From Clostridia bacterium (lineage in GTDB: Bacteria > Bacillota_A > Clostridia > Oscillospirales > CAG-272), in assembly GCA_017445115.1 (NCBI GenBank), contig JAFSUU010000064.1, forward strand, positions 1 to 64,000: DNA of 64,000 nucleotides, written 5' to 3'. Below the pieces are notes generated by a model. It saw nothing but the letters and a program-made list of their open reading frames with translations, did not search any database and had not been told where the DNA came from. The position numbers were made by a program, and so were the translations under genes. This document shows positions 51,572 to 59,815 of the stretch, one piece after another; within the stretch, counting starts at the first letter, position 1; each line of letters begins with the position of its first letter.

Positions 51572-53098
51572 ATGGGACAGATAAAAGTAATGGATTTAAG
51601 CTTCCGTTACGACGGGAGCTATGACGATATATTTAAGGACGTATCGTTTACGGTCGACACCGACTGGCGTCTCGGTTTCATCGGGCGGAACGGCAAGGGA
51701 AAGACGACCTTTCTGAAGCTTCTTCTCGGAGAATATACGTACAGCGGGACTATATCGGCTTCGGTGTCGTTTGAGTATTTCCCGATTTCGCTCGACGAAA
51801 GGCAGCTCTCCCTCACCGGATACGAACTGCTCGAAGAGCTGTACCCGAGCAACGAACTCTGGAGAGTAATATGCGAGCTTTCGCTCCTCGGTGAAGAAGA
51901 GGAGACACTCTCAAAGCGGCTGTGTCACCTCAGCCCCGGACAGCGGGTTAAGCTCGAGCTGGCGATACTGTTCTCCAAAGATAACGGATTCTTTCTTATA
52001 GACGAGCCGACGAACCACCTCGACGCCGAGGCGAGAGAAATGGTGAAGGATTACCTCGCCGCAAAGAGCGGCTTCATCCTCGTGTCTCACGACCGTGATC
52101 TGCTCGATCACTGCACGGACCACATTCTCTCGCTCAACAAGAAGAATATTGAGGTGATGAAGGGCAACTATTCCGTCTGGTGGGAGAACAAACAGCGTCG
52201 CGATGCTTTCGCGGAGGCGGAGAACGAGAAACATGAAAAAGAAATAAAGGATCTTCGTCAGGCGGCGCGTCGCATGTCGAACTGGGCGGATAAAAGCGAG
52301 AACATAAAAATCGGCGTTTCAGAACGGGAAAAAAGCGACCGGCTCAAGAACGCGAGAACGTACATCGGCTCAAAGACGAAGAAGATGCAGAAGAGAGCCG
52401 CCGCCGTTCACGGCAGGATAGAACGCGAGATAGAAGAGAAGGAAGGGCTCCTCGAGGATGTAGAAAACGTGAGGGACCTGAAACTTTATCCGCTTGATTA
52501 CCGCAAGGAGGTACTTATAGAATTCAAGGACTATTCCTTCAGGTATGATGGTGTGGATCAGGATGCGGTGAAGAACGTATCGTTCGACGTGAGACGCGGC
52601 GAGCGCGTGATGCTCCGCGGTGCGAACGGCAGCGGAAAGTCCACTATATTCAAGCGTATCTTGTACGGCCTCGGGATCAACAAGGCGCTCTCATTCACCG
52701 AAAGGGGCGTCATACGAATCGGCCCGGGGCTTACGGTGTCGTATATCAATCAGGACACCTCATCTCTAAAAGGCGACGTCGCCGCTTTCTGTACGGACGC
52801 GGGGATAGACCGCAGTCAGTTCTGCACGATCCTGTTTCAGATGGGGTTCGGTCGGGTCCAGTTCGAGAAGGACATTTCCGAGTTCTCCGACGGACAGAAG
52901 AAGAAGGTGCTGACCGCGGCGAGCCTTTGTTCTTCCGCTCACCTTTATATCTGGGATGAACCGCTGAACTTTATCGACATCTTCTCCCGCGAGCAGATCG
53001 AGAACCTCATTCTGAAGTACCATCCGACGATGATCTTCGCCGAGCACGACGTCAGATTCCAGGAAAACATCGCTACGAAGATCGTTGAATTAGAATAA
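51572..53098 (+). CDS. Lsa-like ABC-F ribosomal protection protein
   Basis: 508 residues with two ATPase domains and no membrane part. First: GRNGKGKTTFLKLL, LSPGQRVKLELA, FFLIDEPTNHLD. Interdomain linker about 195-305, rich in Lys/Glu. Second: GANGSGKSTIFK, FSDGQKKKVLTA, LYIWDEPLNFIDIFSREQ. The IWDEPLN-D box and overall length match Lsa/Vga-type proteins giving lincosamide, streptogramin A or pleuromutilin tolerance by displacing drug from the ribosome. AGGAGG is close to ATG 51572. Tandem terminators upstream imply induced expression; an IS relic downstream hints at acquisition. Drug spectrum is inferred. Confidence 0.88.
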   Translation: MGQIKVMDLSFRYDGSYDDIFKDVSFTVDTDWRLGFIGRNGKGKTTFLKLLLGEYTYSGTISASVSFEYFPISLDERQLSLTGYELLEELYPSNELWRVICELSLLGEEEETLSKRLCHLSPGQRVKLELAILFSKDNGFFLIDEPTNHLDAEAREMVKDYLAAKSGFILVSHDRDLLDHCTDHILSLNKKNIEVMKGNYSVWWENKQRRDAFAEAENEKHEKEIKDLRQAARRMSNWADKSENIKIGVSEREKSDRLKNARTYIGSKTKKMQKRAAAVHGRIEREIEEKEGLLEDVENVRDLKLYPLDYRKEVLIEFKDYSFRYDGVDQDAVKNVSFDVRRGERVMLRGANGSGKSTIFKRILYGLGINKALSFTERGVIRIGPGLTVSYINQDTSSLKGDVAAFCTDAGIDRSQFCTILFQMGFGRVQFEKDISEFSDGQKKKVLTAASLCSSAHLYIWDEPLNFIDIFSREQIENLILKYHPTMIFAEHDVRFQENIATKIVELE

Positions 53099-53104
53099 AG
53101 AAAT

Positions 53105-53391
53105 GAAGTCGGCGCATCGCGATTGTATGATGTAATATCCGTTTCTTCATACGCCTGTAGGCGTAGCGAAGCTGTGTAATTATATCTTCTTTTACCTGAT
53201 ACTCTTTTGGTGGACGCCCTTTTCTCTTAATTGCGATCCCCGCTGCTATCTTTCGCTGCTTTCTGTTGTAGCGGTTAATGAATCCTTTGATTTGCTTCTT
53301 CGTAAAACCAAGTGTTTCTCCGATCTCCTATCTGTCTCATTTGCAATATTTCTTTTTCGTACTCTTTAATATGACGATATTCTCTTGCCAC
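53105..53391 (-). pseudogene. IS3-type transposase OrfA relic
   Basis: The minus strand reads VAREYRHIKEYEKEILQM, then a small deletion and frameshift, then (other frame) KKQIKGFINRYNRKQRKIAA and KRKGRPPKEYQVKEDIITQL, the HTH and linker of IS3/IS150-family OrfA proteins. OrfB is absent and the C-terminal part diverges. A nonfunctional remnant next to the ABC-F gene. Confidence 0.75.
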
Positions 53392-53398
53392 AAAAAAT

Positions 53399-53445
53399 CC
53401 CTCCTACGGTATCTTTCTCTAATTGTACCATAGGAGGGTTCTTTT
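53399..53445. terminator. Hairpin with T tract beside the IS relic
   Basis: CCCTCCTA-c-GGTA / TACC-a-TAGGAGGG (53399-53438), then TTCTTTTTTTC. May be a terminator or an IS end. Confidence 0.6.
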
Positions 53446-53517
53446 TTTCTATTGTCCGTTTTTACTGGATTTGTTCATCAAAGTGATGGCGGTTTTTCAG
53501 TCAGTCTGTTTTATCGT

Positions 53518-54192
53518 TTACTCGTCTTTCGAGGGCGCGACGTTGCCGACGGGAAGCTTGTTCAGGTATTCCTCAAGGGTTATACCTTTTCCGGTTATCT
53601 CCTTTGCGATTTCGGTTGAACCTACGTATCTGATATGCCACGGCTCGTAGCCGTAACCCGTGATGTCTTCTTTTCCTTCAAGATAGCGGAGAATAAAGCC
53701 GTATTCCGCGAGTTTAGCATGGATCTTAGCCCACACGTCGGTGTATTCTATCATATCTTCGTTGAGGTAAACGTCTTCTCCGTCGATGATCAGATACAGA
53801 TCAAGCGCCAGACCGGTGTGATGTTCGGAATATCCGGGCGTCGCAACTGTACGTTTAGTATAGACTTCGCCGTATTCTTTCATAAAATCGTCCCAGATCC
53901 TCTGTTGTTCCGCAACGCTTCTTCGAGCGGAATCAAGATCGACGTAAACGTCTTCGGCTTCGAGAGCGGCTTTCAGTTTGAGATAAGCGTCGTAAGCTTC
54001 CTTTTCGACCTCAACGTCGTCGCCGAGAGAATTCTTGACCGTCGTTGTCTCAAGATTCTGTTCCCAATCGTCGGGAAGCTTATTCTCTTTGTTGACGAGA
54101 ACAAGATAATCTATACCGTTTTTAGTCCCCGCACAAGAGATAAGCGCAAACAACGTGATGAACAAAACAAGGCAGCATATAACTTTTTTCAT
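53518..54192 (-). CDS. VanY-type D,D-carboxypeptidase lipoprotein
   Basis: 224-residue M15B zinc peptidase that trims the terminal D-Ala of peptidoglycan stems. Lipobox ALISC at the end of the signal sequence anchors it to the membrane. SARRSVAEQQRIW, HHTGLALDLYL (His and Asp ligands) and EPWHIRYVG (catalytic Glu, His) are complete. Start ATG 54192 follows AGGAGGAAAATC. No vanRS/HAX genes lie beside it, so cell-wall maintenance is more likely than resistance. Confidence 0.9.
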   Translation of the reverse strand: MKKVICCLVLFITLFALISCAGTKNGIDYLVLVNKENKLPDDWEQNLETTTVKNSLGDDVEVEKEAYDAYLKLKAALEAEDVYVDLDSARRSVAEQQRIWDDFMKEYGEVYTKRTVATPGYSEHHTGLALDLYLIIDGEDVYLNEDMIEYTDVWAKIHAKLAEYGFILRYLEGKEDITGYGYEPWHIRYVGSTEIAKEITGKGITLEEYLNKLPVGNVAPSKDE

Positions 54193-54385
54193 TTGATTTT
54201 CCTCCTGTAAAACAGAGCATTTACATATTGTGATTATAGCATTTCGGATCGGTTCTGTCAATATAACCTTTCTTTGAGTTTTGCACTTTCAAACGCCCGC
54301 GTTCAAAGCAATGTAACAGGTTTTATTTCTTCCATGCTTTTATGAGACTTTTCGAAATCAAACAAATATCGGTATGGAATAACTT

Positions 54386-54414
54386 GAATTTTCAAAGTTT
54401 ATATGGTATTATAT
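54386..54414 (+). promoter_or_regulatory. Promoter of HAD-hydrolase-vanX-like operon
   Basis: TTGAAT (54386-54391), 17-base spacer, TATTAT (54409-54414) in an AT-rich gap, 70 bases before the HAD start. Confidence 0.6.
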
Positions 54415-54485
54415 ACATATACTGGGTTATTATTCTTTTAGTATTGATGGATAATAGATAAAAATTTTAAGAAAGAAGAGTCATT

Positions 54486-55619
54486 ATGAATAATTCAACG
54501 AAACAACTGAAAATCTGGCGGATCGTCGCAATCATTGCCCTGTGCGCGCTGCTTACGGTCAGCATTCTTTATGCCTGCGGCGTGGGATATAAAAGCGCCG
54601 CTCCGGCTGTTGACGGAAACAAGGCGCTTTCTCTCTGGAACGACGGAACCGGCGCAAAGAAAAGTCTGATCGATTACGTCAGCTCGGTCACCATGGAAGG
54701 CGGCGAGGACTTTATCCCCGTTGAAGACCGCATCGCCGTTTTCGATATGGACGGCACACTTGCGTGCGAGACCTTTTATACATACTACGACACGATGATG
54801 TTCATCGAATACTGCCTGTACGATCATCCCGAGCGCGTCTCTGACGAACTCAAGGAAGTCGCCGCGTCGATCAAACCCGGTTACGTCGCGGACGAGACGC
54901 TGGCGCGAAACTTCGCAAAAGCATTCGCGGGGCTGACTGTCGAGGAATTTTATAACTACGCTGTTCAGTTCGGGCAGAAGAAGACGGCAAGCTTTGACAA
55001 TATGCGCTATATCGACAACTTCTATCTGCCGATGGTGGAACTTGTGAAATACCTCTACGAAAACGAATTTGAGATTTGGGTCATCAGCGGGACCGAGCGC
55101 ACGACCACACGCGCCATCGTCGCCAACTCTCCGATCAAAGATTACGTTGAACCCGAGCACGTTATCGGCACAGACTTTGAAGTCAAGCAAAAGGGTCACG
55201 AGGACGAGCCTTCCAATATGAACTACAAATACGAGAACGGCGACGAGCTCGTTCTGACCGGCGGCTTCGTTCAGAAGAACCTCAACGCAAATAAGTCCAT
55301 CTACGTCGAACGGGAGATCGGCAAACGTCCGGTCCTCGCCTTCGGCAACAGCGGAAGCGACACCAGTATGATGAACTACGCCCTCGACGAAAGAAATCCC
55401 CATAAAGCGCAGGCGTATATGATCGTCGCCGACGACAACGAGCGCGAATGGGGCACACAGGACTGGGAGGCAAAGTCTGCCGACTACACGGCAAAAGGCT
55501 TTATCCCGATCTCAATGAAAACCGATTTTGCAAAGATCTATCCGGATGGCATCACTAAGGCGGAACAGCAGTACGTTCCCGCCGAGGTCCAGAATGAGGA
55601 CACCGACAAAGCGGCGTAA
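54486..55619 (+). CDS. Membrane-anchored HAD-family phosphatase
   Basis: 377 residues. N-terminal transmembrane helix (about 12-30), then a HAD domain: VFDMDGTLACETF (nucleophile Asp), WVISGTERTTTRAI (motif II), and FGNSGSDTSMMNYA (motif IV). The cap is inserted after motif I. Probably extracytoplasmic, acting on a small phosphate ester; substrate unknown. It leads a run with the hydrolase, dipeptidase and YdcF genes. Confidence 0.85.
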   Translation: MNNSTKQLKIWRIVAIIALCALLTVSILYACGVGYKSAAPAVDGNKALSLWNDGTGAKKSLIDYVSSVTMEGGEDFIPVEDRIAVFDMDGTLACETFYTYYDTMMFIEYCLYDHPERVSDELKEVAASIKPGYVADETLARNFAKAFAGLTVEEFYNYAVQFGQKKTASFDNMRYIDNFYLPMVELVKYLYENEFEIWVISGTERTTTRAIVANSPIKDYVEPEHVIGTDFEVKQKGHEDEPSNMNYKYENGDELVLTGGFVQKNLNANKSIYVEREIGKRPVLAFGNSGSDTSMMNYALDERNPHKAQAYMIVADDNEREWGTQDWEAKSADYTAKGFIPISMKTDFAKIYPDGITKAEQQYVPAEVQNEDTDKAA

Positions 55620-55625
55620 TACGTA

Positions 55626-56423
55626 ATGATGAAGATCGAAACTGCAAAAACAGATACGTTCAGTATGGACTATTTCAAGTTCGGGGACGGAAAAAGGACG
55701 CTGGTCATCCTTCCCGGGCTCAGCGTACAGAGCGTGATGTTGTCCGCCGCCGCGATCAAAAAAGCGTATGAGCCGCTTGCAAACGACTTTACGGTTTTCG
55801 TCTTTGACCGGCGGCGTGAACTTCCGCCTGTTTATTCGATCGAAGACATGGCGGATGATACGGCATCGGCGATCGCTGCCGCCGGGATAGGGAGAGCGTG
55901 CATATCAGGCGTTTCTCAAGGCGCTATGATCGCGATGAAGATCGCCGCACGTCGCCCCGAATCGGCGGAAAAGCTGGTACTGGCGTCAGCTGTAAAGCGG
56001 GTAACAGACGAGAATTCCACTGTTATTGAAAAATGGATCGAGCTTGCAGAAAAAGGAGACGCCGAGAAACTGTATCTCTCCTTCGGAGAGGCGATCTATC
56101 CGCAGACCGTATTCGAATGTTTGCGCGGATCTCTTTCCGAAGCCGCAAAGAACGTAACGCGGGAGGAGCTGTCGCGATTCGTCGCCCTTGCCTGCGCCGC
56201 AAAGGACTTCGACGCATCGCGCGAACTTGAAAACATAATGTGCCCTACACTTGTCATAGGAGATAAAGGCGACAGGATATTCGGCGGCGGCGCGGCGCGC
56301 GCGATCTATGAACGCATGAAGAATAATCCGGATGCCGAACTGTACGAATACAACGGATACGGTCACGCGCTTTACGATACTGCACCGGATTTCAAAGAAC
56401 GTATACTGCGCTTTCTGATATAG
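55626..56423 (+). CDS. Alpha/beta-hydrolase
   Basis: 265 residues. LVILPGLSVQS (oxyanion region), the nucleophile elbow ISGVSQGAM with Ser in GVSQG, LVIGDKGDRIFGG (Asp) and YNGYGHALYD (His) give a complete triad. Begins 6 bases after the HAD gene. ATG 55626 or 55629 are both possible. Substrate not deducible. Confidence 0.88.
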   Translation: MMKIETAKTDTFSMDYFKFGDGKRTLVILPGLSVQSVMLSAAAIKKAYEPLANDFTVFVFDRRRELPPVYSIEDMADDTASAIAAAGIGRACISGVSQGAMIAMKIAARRPESAEKLVLASAVKRVTDENSTVIEKWIELAEKGDAEKLYLSFGEAIYPQTVFECLRGSLSEAAKNVTREELSRFVALACAAKDFDASRELENIMCPTLVIGDKGDRIFGGGAARAIYERMKNNPDAELYEYNGYGHALYDTAPDFKERILRFLI

Positions 56424-56436
56424 GAGGAAAGATTTC

Positions 56437-57090
56437 ATGGACTATCAAAAAATCGTGACGGCTGATCCGTCCGGATTTGTTCTGCTATCAGACTATGTTC
56501 CGGGAATAGTGCAGGAGATACGTTATTATTCCACGTACAATTTTATCGGAGATAAGATCGACGGATATGAAGAGCCCGTCGCTCTGCTTACAAAAGAGGC
56601 GGCAAGGGCGCTCAAAGCCGTTGCGGGAGAGGTCAACGCTCAGGGCTATCGCTTAAAAATCTTCGACGCTTACCGTCCTGCGTGCGCGGTGCGGCACTTC
56701 GTTTTGTGGGGCATCGAGGATCTCGATCTCCGTATGAAACCGTACTTTTATCCGGGTCTAGAAAAACAAGAGCTTTTCAAGCAGGGATATATCGCAAAAC
56801 TGTCTTCTCACAGCCGCGGAAGCGCGGTCGATCTTACGCTGCTTGATATGCGGACCGGCAAGGAAGTCGATATGGGAAGCCCGTTCGATCTGTTCGGAGA
56901 GATATCACATCCCGGTTCGGACAAGGTTTCTGATGAACAGCATGAAAACAGGATGTTTTTGCAAAAAGCTATGGTGAGAAACGGTTTTAAGCCGCTCGAC
57001 TGCGAATGGTGGCATTTTTCGCTTGAAAACGAGCCTTATCCGGACACGTATTTCGAGTTTCCCGTTTCATCGGAATATCTGAAAAAATAG
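56437..57090 (+). CDS. VanX-like D-Ala-D-Ala dipeptidase
   Basis: 217-residue M15D zinc dipeptidase. IFDAYRPACAVRHF (Arg), SSHSRGSAVDLTLLD (His and Asp ligands) and CEWWHFSLENE (Glu and His) are the VanX/DdpX signature residues. It would hydrolyse free D-Ala-D-Ala. AGGAGG lies upstream. Its neighbours are general hydrolases and not a vancomycin cassette, so a recycling role is likelier. Confidence 0.9.
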   Translation: MDYQKIVTADPSGFVLLSDYVPGIVQEIRYYSTYNFIGDKIDGYEEPVALLTKEAARALKAVAGEVNAQGYRLKIFDAYRPACAVRHFVLWGIEDLDLRMKPYFYPGLEKQELFKQGYIAKLSSHSRGSAVDLTLLDMRTGKEVDMGSPFDLFGEISHPGSDKVSDEQHENRMFLQKAMVRNGFKPLDCEWWHFSLENEPYPDTYFEFPVSSEYLKK

Positions 57091-57122
57091 CGGAAGAAAT
57101 CCGTTTTGGAGCGTTTTGATAA

Positions 57123-58340
57123 ATGAAGTTATTTGCCTTTGACACAAGAGACAAGAAGCCGAAACTGTATGCGCTTATGGCTTTGTCGATCGTTGTTGCC
57201 GCCGTTATCGCTATGCTGATCATTTTCGATCCGCTCGGCAACGCAGGCGCCGCCTGCATCACGTTTGCAGCGTACTGCTTTGCGGCGATCTTAATGCTTC
57301 TGTACGCTTTCCGTGAACAGATAAAATATAATCCTTATTCCTACAACACGATCATTTACTTCGGATTCGCCTTGTTCATTCTGTTTGTAATGATCACGCA
57401 TATCGTACTCGCGGTCAGGATCTTCAATAATCCCGAAGCCAACGATGCATATCAGATCATATACGCGCTTCTCGGTTCGGCGAAAAACTATATTCTCCTG
57501 TCATCGCCGTTTCTGTTCGTGTTTTCAGCTGCGCTTTGTTTTTCCAATATTTCGCTGATACGGCACGAAGGAAGACGCTTCGTGAATCTGCTCGGTATCG
57601 TTCTGTCGCTCCTTATAATCGGCGGAGTTCTCTTCTTATTCTTCTTTGACTATAACGTGACCGGCAGTCAGAATGACGTAATGATCCACGACCTGATAAC
57701 CAATACGGCATCGGCGGTGTTTCTTTACTTTGAATGTATGCTCATCGGCACGATCGTCGCCGACGCGATCACCGCAAGGCACGAGCCGGAGAAGAACAAG
57801 GACTTTATTATCATACTCGGCTGCGGTCTGCGTAAAGACGGAACTCCGACTCCGCTTCTCAAAGGGCGAATCGAACGCGCCGTGTCTTTTGCAAATAAGC
57901 AGATAAGTGAAACCGGCAAAGCGCCGACGTTTATAACGTCAGGCGGAAAAGGTCCGGACGAGGCGACGTCTGAAAGCGCCGCTATGAAACGGTACCTTAT
58001 CGAACATGATGTTCCGGAGAAACGCATAATCGAAGAAGACCGTTCGACCGATACTTTTGAAAATATGAAGTTTTCAAAAGAAATTATCACAAAGATCGAT
58101 CCGGACGCCAAAATCGCCTTTTCGACGACCAATTATCACGTTTTCCGAAGCGGACTCTTCGCAAGGCGCGTCAAAATGCGCGCGGTGGGCATGGGCGCAA
58201 AAACAAAATGGTATTTTTGGCCTAACGCGGCTGTGCGTGAATTCGTCGGTTTGCTGACGAATCATCGTGTAAAACAGGCGCTGATACTTTTAGGACTGAT
58301 CGCGTTCTACGTCGCGCTGACGTTCGTCGCTTATCGGTAA
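57123..58340 (+). CDS. YdcF/DUF218-family membrane protein
   Basis: 405 residues. About seven transmembrane helices in the first 220 residues, then the DUF218 (SanA/YdcF) domain: FIIILGCGLRKDGTPTPLLKGRIERAV, FITSGGKGPDEATSESAAMKRYL, IIEEDRSTDTFENMKFS and FSTTNYHVFRSGLFAR. This family is linked to envelope integrity or vancomycin sensitivity in other bacteria. Last gene of the envelope-hydrolase run. Confidence 0.88.
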   Translation: MKLFAFDTRDKKPKLYALMALSIVVAAVIAMLIIFDPLGNAGAACITFAAYCFAAILMLLYAFREQIKYNPYSYNTIIYFGFALFILFVMITHIVLAVRIFNNPEANDAYQIIYALLGSAKNYILLSSPFLFVFSAALCFSNISLIRHEGRRFVNLLGIVLSLLIIGGVLFLFFFDYNVTGSQNDVMIHDLITNTASAVFLYFECMLIGTIVADAITARHEPEKNKDFIIILGCGLRKDGTPTPLLKGRIERAVSFANKQISETGKAPTFITSGGKGPDEATSESAAMKRYLIEHDVPEKRIIEEDRSTDTFENMKFSKEIITKIDPDAKIAFSTTNYHVFRSGLFARRVKMRAVGMGAKTKWYFWPNAAVREFVGLLTNHRVKQALILLGLIAFYVALTFVAYR

Positions 58341-58387
58341 AGCGCTGGAACGGTTGATAAAGATTACCCTCTACTTTTGACTGGGTT

Positions 58388-58404
58388 TTCAAAAGTGGGG
58401 GCAA
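58388..58404. repeat. 17-bp inverted repeat, left arm
   Basis: TTCAAAAGTGGGGGCAA, exact inverted match to 59658-59674. The two arms enclose 1.25 kb of relics. The right arm also takes part in a terminator-like hairpin, so the match could reflect terminator sequence. Confidence 0.55.
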
Positions 58405-58437
58405 TTATTCGGTTACATAACCATCATCTTAGAATAA

Positions 58438-58500
58438 TCGGAACAATGAATAATATCGCAAAAAGCATGGCTTTTCTCGTCAAATTGATTGCGATAGTTA
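58438..58500 (+). pseudogene. Relic of iron-sulfur flavoprotein C-terminus
   Basis: Encodes GTMNNIAKSMAFLVKLIA, closely like RTMRNLAKNMAFLVKSIS in the flavoprotein gene at 35484-36071 (11 of 16 matching positions). No upstream remainder is visible. Confidence 0.4.
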
Positions 58501-58507
58501 TTGATGT

Positions 58508-58567
58508 TAAAAATGATATATCATACCGAAGGTATATCACCCGTTCCGAGAGGAACGGATATCATTG
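58508..58567. repeat. Short REP-like hairpin pair
   Basis: TGATATATC-...-GATATATCA-like palindrome around ATACCGAAGGTAT, then CCGTTCC-gaga-GGAACGG and GATATCA. The alternation of GATAT boxes and small hairpins resembles interspersed palindromic repeats I know from gut Clostridia. Confidence 0.5.
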
Positions 58568-58568
58568 C

Positions 58569-58598
58569 AAAAAGAGCATCCTCACGGATGCTCTTTTT
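58569..58598. terminator. Strong hairpin opening repeat copy B
   Basis: 13-bp perfect stem AAAAAGAGCATCC / GGATGCTCTTTTT with loop TCAC. Confidence 0.75.
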
Positions 58599-58601
58599 GC
58601 T

Positions 58602-58707
58602 TGGTGGACCATAGGGGGATCGCTACGAACGCTGCCGCGTTCTACACGCCCTCGTCGGCGAAAAACAGTCCCCCGGACTGTTTTTCTTCCGCGCTTCGCG
58701 CTCCCTC
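58602..58707 (+). repeat. Dispersed repeat copy B with tRNA 3'-end sequence
   Basis: Begins TGGTGGACCATAGGGGGATCG, the reverse complement of a tRNA 3' end (T-arm strand, acceptor, CCA), and continues into GGCGAAAAACAGTCCCC ... CGCGCTTCGCGCTCCCTC, shared with copy A at 51261-51313. Confidence 0.6.
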
Positions 58708-58737
58708 CTTTTCGATCCCCACGATTTCGCATCGCAT

Positions 58738-58770
58738 AAAGAGAAACCGCCTGTCCGGCGGTTTCTCTTT
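58738..58770. terminator. Strong hairpin next to degenerate tRNA
   Basis: 14-bp perfect stem AAAGAGAAACCGCC / GGCGGTTTCTCTTT with a five-base loop, adjacent to the CCA end of the tRNA-like sequence; serves as its terminator on the minus strand. Confidence 0.75.
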
Positions 58771-58771
58771 A

Positions 58772-58853
58772 TGGTGGACCATGTGGGGATCGAACCCCTG
58801 ACCTCAAGATTGCGAACCTTGCGCTCTCCCAAGAGGCACGATTACACACCCCC
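58772..58853 (-). pseudogene. tRNA-Ala(CGC)-like sequence, degenerate 5' half
   Basis: The minus strand has a good anticodon arm (CAAGG-TTCGCAA-TCTTG, anticodon CGC), AGGTCAGGGG-TTCGATC-CCC T-arm and GGTCCACCA end. The 5' part, GGGGGTGTGTAATCGTGCC, does not pair with the acceptor ATGGTCC and lacks the GCTC of a D-stem. The distal T-stem pairs are also mismatched. Most likely a tRNA pseudogene or a 3' half left by integration. Confidence 0.55.
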
Positions 58854-58999
58854 AAAATCGCCCTGCTTCTGATTCGATTATACTCACACACAATCTATTA
58901 TCAATTCGGATTTTGTTAACTATTATCCCTTCTGCCTTTCACACATTCGTCTTTTTCGGCGCTCTGCGCTACAATGTAGGCGAAAGGAGGCGAAATGCT

Positions 59000-59361
59000 A
59001 TGAAAGATGAATTCATCAGTAAAATCGGAGTTTACGGTCAGATGCACTATCGGTATCTGAAGGAAAACAAGCCGTCGGTCGTCAACGTGATGCGGATGAA
59101 AGGTACGCTGAGACAGCATCTCGAAGCTGTCAACACAGACGCCGAGGAGATGCTTGCCCGGTTGGAAACCGAGATGGCGAAGAACGAAGGCGTGACCGAA
59201 ACGCTGAAACGGCAGGATCAGATGGCATGGGGTGCGGGTCTCCGGTGGAGACCTCTGCCAAAGGCAGAAGCACCGACCGAGGCGGCAGCCGAGACCAGCG
59301 GAAGAACAACATCCGCGCCCGAGCTATGGAGATTGTGCAGCGGGAGGTGATCTGCGTATGA
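59000..59361 (+). pseudogene. TnpV-like transposon protein, frame-disrupted
   Basis: MKDEFISKIGVYGQMHYRYL ... TLKRQDQMAWG matches TnpV proteins of Tn4451-type elements. After DQMAW the frame runs into unrelated sequence and stops at 59350, but another frame gives NNIRARAMEIVQREVICV and TGA at 59359-59361, the normal TnpV tail. An insertion of several dozen bases or several indels at 59230-59305 broke it. AAAGGAGG precedes ATG 59000. Confidence 0.75.
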
Positions 59362-59619
59362 CGATACTGGAAGACCTTTGGTATGGTAATATCGACCCGC
59401 ACGAGGCAATCCTGACCGACAGTAAGCGTTACAAACATTTGCTGTCCCGGATGGCAAGAAACCCGGGATGAACTGAACGAAACGATAACCGACAAACAAT
59501 CGGAAACGATTGAAAAGTATGACTCTGCGGTCAATGAAATGCACTCCCTCGCCGAAGTCGAAGCGTTCTCCTACGGATTCCGGCTTGGCGTCCGGTTGAT
59601 GGTCGAAGCGAAGGGATGA
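59358..59619 (+). pseudogene. DUF6809-like mobile-element protein, frameshifted
   Basis: MTILEDLWYGNIDPHEAILT at the start and, after a frameshift near 59455, RDELNETITDKQSETIEKYD ... LAEVEAFSYGFRLGVRLMVEA to TGA 59617. Both parts match one ~95-residue family common on Clostridial mobile elements. Its ATG overlaps the original TnpV stop as ATGA, showing they were once an operon. Confidence 0.75.
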
Positions 59620-59657
59620 TCGAAGCAAAAGCAAGGAAAAAATTCTGATTACAAAAG

Positions 59658-59689
59658 TTGCCCCCACTTTTGAAGGTGAGGGCAGTTTT
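59658..59689. repeat. 17-bp inverted repeat right arm / terminator-like hairpin
   Basis: TTGCCCCCACTTTTGAA (59658-59674), the inverted match of 58388-58404. It also folds with AGGTGAGGGCAG downstream and is followed by TTTT. Confidence 0.5.
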
Positions 59690-59815
59690 AATCTCTCTCG
59701 TTTATTGTAAAATAATATTGAAATTTCAAAAATATTATTGACTAATGTAAAATCGGGTGTTATAATGTAAGATGATGATTTATAATTATTTCAAGATGAT
59801 TTCAGGGGGATCGAA

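Larger units (their letters stand above)
58341..58999. other. Repeat-rich interval without intact genes
   Basis: 659 bases holding one arm of a 17-bp inverted repeat, a flavoprotein relic, short REP-like hairpins, dispersed-repeat copy B, two strong hairpins and a degenerate tRNA. No complete gene seen on either strand. Confidence 0.7.

Noticed and set aside
53518..57090. Vancomycin-resistance cluster, because of VanY- and VanX-like genes
   Set aside because: No VanH, VanA/B ligase or VanRS genes are present and the two peptidases lie in different transcription units among general hydrolases.
58772..58853. Functional tRNA-Ala gene
   Set aside because: The acceptor 5' strand and D-stem cannot be formed from the sequence as given.
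59000..59350. Intact 116-residue TnpV
   Set aside because: The last ~35 residues are out of frame; the normal tail is found in another frame ending at 59361.
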